Source of the DNA: Chromera velia
Lineage: Eukaryota; Sar; Chromeraceae
DNA: 35,831 nucleotides
Reading direction: 5' to 3'
Assembly: GCA_018398765.1 (NCBI GenBank)
Contig: JAHBMJ010001090.1
Location: 1-35,831, forward strand
The translations under genes were made by a program, and so were the position numbers. Below, in pieces: positions 20,623-31,842 of this stretch. Numbering within the stretch: position 1 is the stretch's first letter; every line of letters starts with the position of its first letter. The notes below the pieces were generated by a model, which worked only from the letters and a program-made list of their open reading frames with translations, searched no databases and was not told the DNA's origin.

Positions 20623-22848
20623 TCACGGTGTCTGTGCTACAAAACTATCAATCACCAGTCGTTGCTCTGCTTCTTCCAAGGAACCAAATGATAGAGGTTG
20701 TCTCTCGAAGTTATTTGGTCCACCTAAAAAGAGTAATTTTTTTTCTAACAGGGGAAAATCAGTTGACCGCTCATTGTGGGGTGGAGGGGGTGCATGCTTC
20801 CAGAGAAGTTTTGTATATTCCTCTAGAGTGGACCTTCCAGAGCGAAGGAGGTTGTCCCGTGGTGGATTTGTTTGGCTGAATTGGTAGTCGTCAAGGGATG
20901 AAATTCTCTCAGGCTCAGTTTTTTCTGCTCTTGCAGGCAATAATACTGATGTTAATGGGCTTTCAATACATTTTATAATAGTAAACTCCTTTTCCCACCA
21001 AGTTTTCCCCTTTTTGCTATTATTTTTCTTTTTATCTTTATTCTTGGTTATCTTACTGCTATTATCGCTATGTGATGTGTTCTGGTTACTTTTCATTTCA
21101 TTGGTAGTGGTCAAAAGGGTGGTACTGCTGCTGCTGCTGCTGCTAATGCTATTGCTGCTATTGCCACTGCTGCTACTGCTGACACTACTGCTGCTACTAC
21201 TGCTACTACTACTACTACTCAGACCTGAAGTCTCTCTTTCCACATGAATATCGCTAGGCAGAGCACTCAAGTCAAGCAGACACTCCTTTTCTTCTATTGT
21301 ATGACTAGCGTCTGTTGTAGCATTATCAAAATTTATTGCTAGATCTGCAGAGAACAGCTGGACTATTGCATCTAGTACTATCTTTGTCAGTGCTTGCGCT
21401 GGTGCTGTTACTGCAGATATATGTTTTGATTCTGTTTGCACCTCTGCTTGCATTTCTACTTACACCTTTGCTTGCACCTCTGCTTGCACTTCTGCTTGCA
21501 TCTTTGCTTGCACCTCTGCTTGTACCTTTGCTTGCACCTCTGCTTGCACCCCTGCTTGCACCTCTGCTTGCACCTCTGCTTCCACTTCTGCTTGCACTTC
21601 TGCTTGCACCTCTGCTTGCACCTTTGCTTGCACCTCTACTTGCACCCCTGCTTGCATCTCTGCTTGCACCTCTGCTTGCACCTCTGCTTCCACTTTTGCT
21701 TGCACTTCTGCTTGCACTTCTGCTTGCACCTCTGCTTGCACCTTTGCTTGCACCTCTGCTTGCATTTCTGCTTGCATTTCTGCTTGCACCGCTGCTTGCA
21801 TCTTTGCTTGCACCTCTGCTTGCATCTCTGCTTGCACTTCTACTTGCACCCCTGCTTGCACTTCTGTTGTACCTTTTTTTTTTACTTCCAGTATCTGTAA
21901 TACAGCTTCTACGATCTTTTCTGCTTCCACTACTAGAATTAACTTCATGTTTTGTTGTCTTTCCATGCTTTTCAAGGTTGATACTGATGCTGCTTCTACC
22001 TGCGGTGCCTCTGTAGGTATTGCTTCTGCGGTCTTCTCTTCTTCTTTCATTTCTCTTACCAAAATGGGTGTCAACACTTTATCCTCCTACTGTTGTATAT
22101 TAGTTTGTGTTTTTGCTTGCACTTGTAGCCCTGCTTTTACTCCTAATGCAAAAGCAGATGCCGATGCCTTATTTGTTGAGCCTTTCTCAATCTCCTTTTC
22201 TATGTCTTTCTGTGGTGGTTCTGTAGGTGGTTCTTCTGCTAACATTTCATTTTGTCTTCCCATATCTGCAGACACCTCTTCGGTAGGGGCTATTGGAGCC
22301 ACTACTCCGCTAAATTGACAAGGTACAATCTTTGTTTCACATTTCGTTTCACTTTGTTTATCGTTAGTTTGAATACAGTGGATTTGATTAATAATGCTTA
22401 CTGTTTTTAGGTCGTTTAGATATGTACTGGGGATACTCTTAGCAGACGGATGTAGACCGCTCTTCATCACAGGGAGGCCTATGGGTTTTCTATCATTTGT
22501 TTCAAATAATAGAGTGGGAGAAATATGCTTCAAGCTATAATTTGTCTGAGTGACACCCGACTCTGCTTGAGCATAAGAGTCGGTTTTTTTGTTGTCAGCC
22601 CACTGTATCTGTGTTAAAGAATCGAATACTGTTTGCTTGCATGTTAACATTTTTTTAAGCTCTTCTTTTAAAGCAATTATTGCTTGATCTTTTTCGTTAA
22701 CTTGCTTTTCAAGATAAACAGTATGCTTTTGACAAGACGGTAAGTATTGTTGAAGGTATTGTATCGATTTACACCGTTTTTCATAGTGTTTGCACATTTT
22801 AATCATCATCATAGACTCGTTGGGTTGCATAATAGCTGCAGTGCTCAT
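20623..22848 (-). CDS. Large low-complexity protein, coiled coil + EVQA repeats + polySer, with in-frame TAG and TAA
   Basis: One frame runs 742 codons from ATG 22848 ([15 protein letters not shown]) to TGA 20623, interrupted by TAG 22087 and TAA 21460. Residues about 20-80 form a coiled coil ([20 protein letters not shown]). A Ser/Thr-rich stretch follows. Codons near 21445-21868 encode about 35 tetrapeptides [13 protein letters not shown] polyserine block with Asn and Thr lies at 21118-21230, then a Lys-rich patch and a Pro/Leu-rich end ([14 protein letters not shown]). The TAA at 21460 sits exactly where the repeat demands Gln; the TAG follows IQQ. Similar scaffold-like proteins occur in viruses, parasites and transposons, but I recognise none. 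A structural or scaffold role is only a guess. Confidence 0.55.
21118..21230 (-). repeat. Polyserine-coding trinucleotide repeat
   Basis: AGC/AGT-type codons, read on minus, form a polyserine block broken by Val, Gly, Asn and Ile. On plus they appear as CTG/CTA repeats. Confidence 0.85.
21437..21868. repeat. 12-bp coding minisatellite, about 35 units
   Basis: The unit GCTTGCACCTCT (plus strand) recurs with point variants over about 430 bp. On minus it encodes EVQA and variants; on plus it gives an Leu-Ala-Pro frame that is a by-product. Unit length is always a multiple of 12, so expansion preserves the frame. Confidence 0.93.
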
Positions 22849-23934
22849 GTTTGATGGTTGTCTTATATGTAAGCGCTTTCAGTTCTTTAGGTCGTTTTTG
22901 AACCCACTTGTTGCTCTTTGTATATTTTACTTTTTTTTAACAATCCTGCATATCTATCTTTTACGTTTTGCAGCACTAACGGTCTCATGCTCAGCAGTGT
23001 AAGCAACATGCAATCTTGTAGGCTTACTGGTGCTACACACTTGCAGAAGGAACCACTGCAAACCAGCGACAGAATTCGGATAAGACACATACTGCGTATA
23101 CTTGTAATCGGGGTAACATGCAGTTATGCAGCAGGAATAACGTTTTTTTTGTTCACACACAGCCTCAATCATACAAAAGAAAGCAAGACTAAAAAAATAT
23201 CATACCTAAGTGAAGGCTTTACTTGTTGCCAGTCAACTATTCCCACTCTTGCCTTCTCTTATTTCATTCTCTTTTCTATTTGCATGTATTTTTATAATAG
23301 TCGTGGTGATACAATGTAATCTTGTTGTTTTGTTTCACTTTTTATCTATCGCCTGCTTTCATTCTTCTGGGATTTAACGCCTGCTCTAACGTTGTTCCAG
23401 CATATTCTATATCTTCTGTTTATAGCTTATTTGCCTTCATCACTTTGTGTTCCTTCTCTCTTTATTTGTCGATGATGCGGATGTTGCTTTCTGTCCAGTG
23501 TCTGATTGACGCCCGGGGCGCTATAAGGGGCGCTTTCTACTTGTCTATTCATATAGTCTGGTTCAAGAAGTGATATGACCACCCTTTGATAGACCGTTCC
23601 TCACACACACTTCCCTTTTCTCTTCACTCTTTTATTGGCCGCTCATCTATTGGTTTGACATTCAGTTGCTCACGCTGTTTCCTGTGGATGCTCTTTTCTT
23701 ATTCTCATTGTTTTATTTCTGCAAATAGTAAGGTGGATGATAGATGAGAACATAAGCAAGCGTATGACTCAGTGAAGATGAAGGAAGGGAAAAACACAGT
23801 GATGGTGCTGAACAGGTAATAAGAGTAGCAATTCCTTGTACTATAGTCAGTTGCAGATTGTCCTCTCCCTTATCAAGTACTCAAATTTTCACTTTGCCTA
23901 CCCAAATCTTTATACAATCCTACTCTGTTCACAC
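22849..23934. other. Upstream flank of the large minus-strand gene; no gene seen
   Basis: AT-rich and T-rich DNA. It should contain the promoter of the minus-strand gene starting at 22848. Plus-strand frames (22918-23319, 23322-23573) are hydrophobic because of T-richness and have no recognisable domain. Confidence 0.4.
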
Positions 23935-24520
23935 CTTTTAGTTAGCTGGCCAGACCCCCCTTACCCTGCCGGCCAGATCTCTCTATCCTATATAACAGGT
24001 CCTCTGTAGCCTCCCTCACCCTGCTGGCCAGACCTCTACAGTGTATGATTCAAATTTCCGCGGACCTCTCTACCCTGCAAATCAAATTTCTGTAGATTTC
24101 TCCCACCTTGTCCATCAGACTCCGCATCCTGCTGGTCAAATTCCTGTATAGCCGCTTTACTTTACCGGTCAGATACTGTTCAGAGCCCCCCTGGGGCCAC
24201 CTTGTCCGTCAAAATTCCGCAGATCCCTGTACCCTGTCCATCACGTTTTCGTAGATCTCCCTACCCTACTGGCCAGACCCCTATATGCTGTGCTGTGGAT
24301 CCTCTACAGACCCCTCCAACCTGCTGATCAGACCCTTGCAGACCCCCCAACCCTGCCGATTAGATCCCTCCATCCTGCAGGCCAACCCCCTCCACCCTGC
24401 TGTTCAGATCCTTTCAGTATGCCTGCTACCTTGCCTTTTTGATTCAACTTTTTGCAACCTCGTTTTCTCTGTCCGTCAGATATGTACCTACTGTATGCCG
24501 TCTCTGCAGGTTGCTCAACA
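23935..24520. repeat. Degenerate minisatellite, CCCTGCTGGCCAGACC-type units
   Basis: Variants of ACCCTGCTGGTCAGA followed by CCCTGTAGA or CCCTCC recur every 20-60 bases for nearly 600 bp. Individual units are strongly diverged and irregular in length, so this is an old array. Similar pyrimidine-rich phrases continue thinly to about 24.8 kb. No coding frame survives. Confidence 0.75.
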
Positions 24521-25589
24521 CGGGTTTAAAACGAAGGTGAAACTAAAAAAGTGGTCAGTCTCTATAAACACTTCATTCAAGTATCTCCTCTTCTATATTT
24601 CGGAAACGTTTAGAGGTTTCTGTTTTTTTAAAGCTGCATGCATGCCCTCTGGTCGTCTCATGTGCATGGGCTGCTGAATGCCGTCTTTGAAGTCCTTTTC
24701 TATGTGGCCAAATACCATGTTTTTTTTTTTTTTTCAAATTCCTGCCATCCAATTTCTTCAATGTCTCTCAGAGCTCTCCCATCTTGTTTCTTCAGATTCC
24801 TCTCTTGTGTACTTTCTGCAAAATGAGTGCGGAGTAAGAAGAGAGGGGCGCCCTCTTCTTGTAGAGTGCGGGAAGATTAAAAATAGGGTAGAGGAAAGGT
24901 GGGGGGCCCGGGATGAGCCGACCCATAGAGAGACCAATGCAGTTGAGAAGAAGCACTCTGTCTATCCCTCCGTCCTTTGGTCTCTCTGCGACATCTATCC
25001 ATCTGTTCGTCTGCCCCCTCGTCTTTCTATCTCTCCATCTGTTTTTGTCCATCTGTTCCTCTGTCTCTCTGTTGCTCCGTGTGTCTGTCGTTTTATCCCA
25101 GGACCGACTGTTTATCCCTTTTTTCCCTCTGTCCGTCGTCTAATTTTACCCGCAAAACCTACTTGACAAAACGAGACAGGGAAATAAACCCATGCTCAAT
25201 AGAAAAGAGACGGCTGAGGTTCCACCCAAAGTCTACTCCCAAGGCGAAGCATGGAGCAGCCTTGACTTCGACAAAAGCGATCTGATCTGAAAACATGAGG
25301 AAACATGAGCGGCCGTTGAACAGTAAACAGTTCATGGGCAGTATGAAGAGAAATATGCAGTGTGACTAGCTTACCTTTATCAAATCAGAGCTTATGCTGC
25401 ATAGCCCTTCAATTCTACCGTACGCGTGTATCAAAATCGGATTTCGATCCGATTTTAAATTCTTTTGAAAGCTTTGCGAGGCCTAGGCAGCGCGCGCGGC
25501 TGCCACAGACTATATAGTTTTTTAGGAGGGCGCGCGTGGACGCGACTATGCGGTCACACGCCGCTCAGCCGCAATAAATTTTTTTCTAA
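24521..25589. other. Pyrimidine-rich non-coding DNA
   Basis: Contains a 16-base T run near 24720, CT/CTGT-rich tracts (24955-25140) and a CG-rich patch with GCGCGCG runs (25490-25560). Frames here are compositional. Nothing I can call a gene. Confidence 0.45.
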
Positions 25590-25775
25590 CATTCGCTAAC
25601 TATGATTCATAAACGCAAAAATGCACTCGCAAAATGCTGAAAACTCTTTGTTTTTCTTTTTTAACAACTGTTTACTGCCCCAAAATGCTTGTGGGATATG
25701 GTTGTTTTGGAGACCGTTTTGGTGTTAGAGACCGTTTTAAAAAATTTTTCCTTTCAATTGAGCTTGAAATACCGC
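25590..25775. repeat. Dispersed repeat family B, copy 2
   Basis: Shares GAAAACTCTTTGTTTT, CTGTTTACTGCCC, TTTTGGAGACCGTTTT and a second AGAGACCGTTTT with the copy at 3690-3870, in the same order and spacing. The copies are diverged. Confidence 0.75.
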
Positions 25776-27985
25776 TGTTTTGGGTATCTTCATGGGGCGC
25801 ATGCATGTAAAAGAGAGCAATGGGGAGGAAAACTGCAATAAGAATTGAATCTTTCTGTCAGTAACAGTAGCAAGCGAGACAAGAAAGGAACACAAGAAGG
25901 GAAAATGTATGTGTGCTTTTCTCTGCGTGCGTGTGTCTGTTTCATTGCATAGGTCCCAGGGTGCCTATAAAAAGAGAAAAGAAATTCAATGTGATAGGTA
26001 TGAGGAGCAAAAGAGGTGAGGAAGGGAATTTGTATGTTTTTATATCTACTGATATTTGTTTGTGTGAAGAGATAGAGGGGCGCAAAAAGAAAGACATGGC
26101 AGCAGAGAGTGATGAAAGGTAAAATTGGTGGGAGGGAAAAGGAAGTGCACCGGCTGTTCTTTGCTAATCTCAGAAAAATTGTAGAAGGGTACCCATTTCA
26201 GTCGCACTCCGGGGATGGCACCAGAAAGCCTCTTACGAATAAGCTAGAAAGAACAAGCAGAAGGGAAGGCAAGCAAGGAGAGGGTACAACTGGGTCATTA
26301 ACTCAATAGGTAGGCTGGGTAACCATTTGCCTCCGTCTTCATGTTTTTCCCATCAGAAGAGAAAAATAGTTATTTTAAGAAAATTCGGGTTTAAAGTTTA
26401 GAGGTAACAATACCCTGAACATTAATTTGTGTCTACTTGTATGGTTTGACTTTCTTTTTCTTTTCTGCAGGCCTTCATACAGGACCTGGGCCGGCCTTGA
26501 CCAACAAGCGTGCGCCGTGGAGGGGGGGGACGCCGCCGCCTGGCGCTCTCTATGTGCGTGGATGCAGAGAATGTACGCACTAGCTCATTCATGCATTGTT
26601 CATCTGCATGCTCTTTTTCTTTTATGCTCTATACGGACGGACTGATTGACTGTATTTAACTACGGTGTCTGAACTTTAGTTAATCTATGCAATACTCCGG
26701 TAGTGAGAAAGTGTGTGTGAGAGATGAGTAGAAAAGCTATTAGAAAACAAAGCAACAAGTAAATGGATAGGTAGCAACAGCATGTGTTGTTTGCTTTTGC
26801 TTGGCTAGGGAGACGCCCCCACCTCATACTCACTGCCAGGCAGGATGGTCAGTGAAAGGGGGAGATGGTCTTAGATTGGTCTTGCACACCTAGGCACGTA
26901 TAGAATGGACACAAATTAATGTCCAAGGTATGCGGACGATTCAGACTGAAACCTGAAGGCGAGTGACTCCATCATCATCAGACTGCATCAGACTGTGACT
27001 GCATTATATGTACCCAAGAGAGTCATCGTCAATGTTTTTCTAGATGTTTTTGCTTCATACGACAGGTATCGCTGAAAATTTTAAAGCTTGAATCAAAAGC
27101 GCCCACCTGTGGGTTTCTAATAGTTTCTGACGCCGCTGCTACAGCCGATTGACCCTTGCAAGCATGCTGCCATCGTCGTAAAATTTTTGGGGTTGCTTCT
27201 GGATCCGCACATGACTCCTTTTTTGTTGATTTGATTGAATTACCCTCATTCTTTGTGATGTTGCAATGGTCTTTTACCATATGCGTTCTTCAGTGATTCC
27301 GGACTGTTATATTCCTTCATTGTGACTCTATGACTGCTTCTATCATACAGCAGTTTCTTCCTTGCTTCCCTTTCTGCTTCGTTTTTCCTGTTCTCAATAT
27401 ACCTTCATTATAGAGGAAAGAGAAGGCTGTCGCGAAGCTGTCCCCGAAGAGCTTCACACGGAAAGTTCTATCCACAAACTGCTGAAGACTCTGGTTTGTG
27501 CTCTCATTCAACTTGTCGTTGTTTCCCAACATACATTTACACATTAGAGGAAGCATGCGAATGCATGTGCGGTTGAGTGAATCTATCCACGTCCGCGCAT
27601 TCTATGAAGGAATTTTGGTTCATCTTTCATCTTTTCTTCTTCTGACGGGCTGAGGATTACATGGGAGGGCCTTTGGTTGGAAGTTCATACCGGAAGGTCA
27701 AAAATCTCCTGCGCTTGCATGCCAAAGATGGAAAGGGTCTTGCAGTGGCAATTGTATGTATTGTATATATGTATATCCATCTCTTCCGAGTCGTGGTCTT
27801 AAAGTTTCCTTAGCTGCAGGTTTTAGAACTTGTCATGCTGCAAGAGTCTTGAGTCATGCGTGTTATTTTGTTAGTCTATGTCGCTATGTTTGTCTATGTT
27901 TCGATCTCTGTTCCTGTTTTTGGGTGTCTGCCCGGGTGTCTGCCTGTTCATTGATTGAGAATTGAAAGAGTATCTGGCATCTTAC
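25776..27985. other. Mostly non-coding, with weak minus-strand exon candidates
   Basis: Minus frames at 27029-27280 and 27317-27556 (SLQQFVDRTFRVKLFGDSF) look more protein-like than their surroundings. They might belong with the exon at 27986-28150, but I could not build a consistent splice path. In one candidate join (acceptor CCTGCAG near 27817) the frame meets a TAA after four codons. No family recognised. Confidence 0.3.
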
Positions 27986-28150
27986 CAGGTCATCCATTAA
28001 TCTGAATCGATTGTTCTGTGTTTTATGTCTGTGCTTCTTCCCTTCGGTTTTGGTGTCCACCAGTGCTTTCATCGCAATCGTGCTTCGCTGTCGGAATTCA
28101 TCAGGCAAAGTAAATGATGGTTGCAATAATTTTGTTGGTTCCCGGCTACC
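27986..28150 (-). CDS. Candidate internal exon, unknown protein
   Basis: A minus-strand frame (FTLPDEFRQRSTIAMKAL, then KKHRHKTQNNRFRLMDDL) ends at a good donor, CTG|GTAAGA, and is preceded by an acceptor-like TTCATTCAG. Composition is protein-like and it lies just outside the tetranucleotide satellite. Partner exons are not resolved. Coding status is uncertain. Confidence 0.3.
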
Positions 28151-28156
28151 TGAATG

Positions 28157-28372
28157 AATCAGTCACTCAATCAACCAACCAACCAACCAATCAGTCAGTC
28201 AGTCAGTCAGTCAGTCAGTTAGTGAGTCAGTCAGTCAATCAGTTAGTCAGTCAGTCAGTCACTCACTCATTCACTCGCTCAGTCACTTACTCGCTCATTC
28301 GCTCACTCGCTCACTCACTCACTCACTCACTCACACACTCAATCAATCGAACAATCAAATAATCAATCAAGA
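28157..28372. repeat. Tetranucleotide satellite (CAAC / TCAG / TCAC)n
   Basis: Successive blocks of CAAC, CAGT and CACT tetramers, with CAAT at both ends, run over about 215 bp. The apparent Ser/Gln/Val-rich frame is a by-product. Confidence 0.92.
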
Positions 28373-29096
28373 AGCAGGCAGTCACCGTTTTGCAATATTT
28401 GACCCTTACTCTTCTTGTATGCGTGCAGTCTGGCCATGCCATTGCCGTCTGCCTTCTCAGGAATACCCTTCGGAGTCAGTGATTGAGTGGTTGCTCACAC
28501 CCTTGAGCGTCTACCAGAAACTCTCTGCGTCGTTGTATGTCTATCTATGTGCCTGTATTTCTATATTCCCGACGGTGTAGCCGTTGGTGCTTCTGTTACA
28601 TTCTGTATGTTTCTCTGTCTTGTCTGTCTTGAGCGGTGCAGTGTAACATCAATTTGTATAAGGGTTCGTTCCTAGCTATCTGGCCTCTGCGTGCAGTGGG
28701 GTTAGCCTACTGGGTCTGTATGTATTACCTCTTCCCTTCTTTCCGTAGCTTATGCTCTGTTTTCAAAGGAATGGTTCCAATCTAGGTTCCAATTCTCTTT
28801 AAGACTTTAAGAATTTGAAATAATGCCAGTGATCAGAAACATTTGATCAGTTTTGAGTGGTGTTCAGATAACAACTAATATAACTTTTCGTAAATATTTT
28901 ATTATAGATTTTGGAAGTTAATTGATTAGTCAAGCTTTATGCATCATATATAATGATGCACGTGTATCTCTAGGTGTATCTAAACGTATATGTTTCTCTT
29001 CAAGTTTAATAGTCCGACTCATACGTGGGGTCAATCATGAAAAGTTAACTGAGCTGTTAGAAATGTTAGTAAAACTAGTGGTAAAAGTACGGTTAG
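28373..29096. other. Non-coding spacer
   Basis: T-rich then AT-rich DNA between the satellite and the TIR element. No convincing ORF, splice signal set or RNA gene seen. Confidence 0.45.
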
Positions 29097-30014
29097 TGAC
29101 CATGTTTGATTTGATTATATTTGATTTGATTTGATTTGATTTAATTTGAGCTTCAACCTCAAATATTTGATATTTGAGGTAAGATTTGAGGTTAACCTCT
29201 TAGGGTTCCTTACTGAGTCACTGACTTACTGTCACTCTGATCATTTTTCTTATGACAATAGTTATCAGAACATTTCTGATGTGTGTTTCAAAAATTTAAA
29301 AAAATATATATATAATTATAACTTATTAGTTCCGTAAAAAAAATATGTCTGTGTGGCAGTGTATATACACTAGTCACTGAGACTCACTCTAGTACTAATA
29401 GAGATGAAGAACGTAAAATTGATAGATTTAAAATTGTATATGACTTTTTGTTGATACGATAAAGTTAGAGCACATACCAAGATTGAGGTGACAATCACTC
29501 AGCTTTATGGCACTTCCTTTTCCTCTTCTTTATGATCACTTTCTTCAATGTGAATCGAATCGATCGGTGGTGGGAGCTACTGAGAGCTTTTTCTCTGGCT
29601 TTTCGGCTTTCTAGGAGTGGGTGCTCCTGGGCTTCTATTCGGTTGCGGAGAGATAACAACAGGGTGAGACGGAGAACCGGGATAATGGGCTGTTCGGGAA
29701 AACATTCAGCTGATCGGTTTACCTCTGTATAAAGTAAAAAGGGGTGAAACGTCAATTTCAGTGCAGCTCAAAACGTTTTTTTTTTGAGAGCAAACCATCA
29801 AGATTTAGGTTTTTTCATTTGAATCAGCATGCGTGACGGATCGGTACTTGCAAAAGTTTTTTCGGGACCTTCATATTTGAGGTTGAAAGTCATATTGATC
29901 AAATATTTGATCGTATTTGATAGGTCTTTAAACACTAGGTCCTCTCTGACTGGATATTTGATTTGAGCTCAAGCCGTACCTCAAATCAAATCAAATCAAA
30001 TCAAACATGGTCAC
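29097..30014. mobile_element. 918-bp element with terminal inverted repeats, TA target duplication
   Basis: The left end GTGACCATGTTTGATTTGAT is matched in reverse complement at the right end (ATCAAATCAAACATGGTCAC, to 30014). The inverted similarity continues inward through more TTTGA repeats and GAG-type sequence for about 60 bases. TA lies immediately outside both ends (29095-29096 and 30015-30016), as expected for a Tc1/mariner-type target duplication. The interior has one minus frame (29495-29755) without a recognised domain and no transposase. Likely a non-autonomous element; superfamily by target site only. Confidence 0.6.
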
Positions 30015-30536
30015 TAAGCACGGTATCAATCTAGGTTAATCTTAATATAGTATATGCAACCTATAATGCAGGTCCATATTTAGTTTTTAGTAGTCTAATA
30101 TAAATAGTTCGCGTAGTATTTGTTTCCTGCTTTTACTAGTGTTTTCATTTCTATACACCTAGTTTTATACCATAAAGTGTTACTTGCTAGGTCAGTTTAA
30201 TATAGCCCAGCAGTTCATAAGCTGGTACAAACTTGACTATATCATTTATAGCATATAGTTTTAAATAAATTTTGAAAAATAACTTGAACAGCTTTCTCAA
30301 CTTTTTCAAACACACAAAAAAATTGTTGAGTGGTAAGGGTCTCTAAAACGGTTACCTACTGAGGGCTACTACATAGTAGCTTTAGTTTCAGCTTCACTTC
30401 AGTTTCTTTAAAACATGGACTGCAATTCTGCACCGCCAACTTTACAGACATAAATCTATCATATCACCGGGGGCTGTTTTGTGCCAAATCTACGGTTGTA
30501 CAAAATATGTTGTACAGTCGATGGTTGAATCTTGGT
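30015..30536. other. AT-rich 3' flank of the SET gene
   Basis: Contains GTCTCTAAAACGG (30339), resembling in reverse the GAGACCGTTTT motif of repeat family B. The minus frame reaching 30464 (RAAVKRRVLKAEKKAQKKA) is basic and protein-like; it may be the true end of the SET gene after an unrecognised splice. Confidence 0.35.
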
Positions 30537-31758
30537 TCAGTCTCCTGAATGGCTTTTTTCTGAGCTTTCTTTTCTGCTTTGAGCACTCTTCGTTTCACGG
30601 CAGCTCTCATGCAAACAAGAATTGCTTGACCCCGCGGCAACTGTACACCTCCCTGAGTTCCCTTCGACCCTCTGCTCATGTCTCACTCGACTTTGGTCGT
30701 CTCCCTCCTGATCGATCTTTGCACACGATCCATGCCCTCCAGCTTCAGTGCAGAATGTGGAGGTTTGGCTGCACGGCACTTGTACACGTTCACTATCCCC
30801 CCCCTTCTCTTCCTCTTGGTCTGCACGTTGCCCCTCACGCCTCTGTTGCTCATCGGCGTCCCTCATCTCCTTCGCTCGCCAGTAAACCTGCACCGAAAGA
30901 GCAGCCAGAAGACACAGAGAAAGACTCAGATGGACAAGGGGGCCCTTTCAGAATCAGGAGGGACAGCAGCCTCTTCGTACATGCAAGCAGACATAAAGAA
31001 ACACTCAATTGCACAATGTCCATTCTCTGTACTCAGCTGTCCTTCTGGCGATTCTTTCTGTCCTCTCTGTCTTGCACGATCTCCCTTCTTTGTGCGTAGC
31101 TGTCCTTCTCTAGTTGATCTCTGTCTTTCTCCCTCTCGCTCCCTCCCTGCCTCTCTCTCTTACCACGCGCGTGCACACACACACACACACACACACACGC
31201 ACGCACGCACGCACGCACGAGAGGACCTATGCTCCCACGCACACCTTCCCAAATGCACACAAAAAGAAAGGAGCAGTCAGAATCCAACGTGTGCCACAAC
31301 ATGAGTAAGAAATGGAAGGGGAAACTAAAAATTCCTCCAAAGATCTCGGCGGACCTGTCCATAGCTTGCGAAGAGCTCTTCGCCCGGTGCGATATCTCTC
31401 AGTGCCACTACAAGAGCTTTTCTGCAGGCACCACGCAGGCGTACTTGTCTATTTGATTCCCATTGAGCAGTCTGCACCTTCCCTCAACCAGACGATGTCA
31501 TCAAGAGACAGTCGCCGCGAAACGATGCATGGAACTTCCTTCAAATCAGAAGTTCCCCGCCCTCTTTTTGTTTTCTTTGTTCGTTCTCTCATCACTTGTC
31601 CTCTTCCCTTTCGAGTCTCTTTTCTCTCTGTTTTTCCCCATTGCCAATCTCCTTTTTGTCCCATGAACTGTCTGTCTTTCTCTGTGTATCTGTTTGTATG
31701 TATACGTGTGCAGGCGTATGGAGGTATATATAGTGTGCACATATGTTGTCTCTCTCTC

Positions 31759-31842
<84 letters not shown>

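Noticed and set aside
21336-22016. Long plus-strand frame rich in Leu-Ala-Pro
   Set aside because: It is the complement of the EVQA-coding minisatellite; the minus frame has flanking coding sequence and the plus frame does not.
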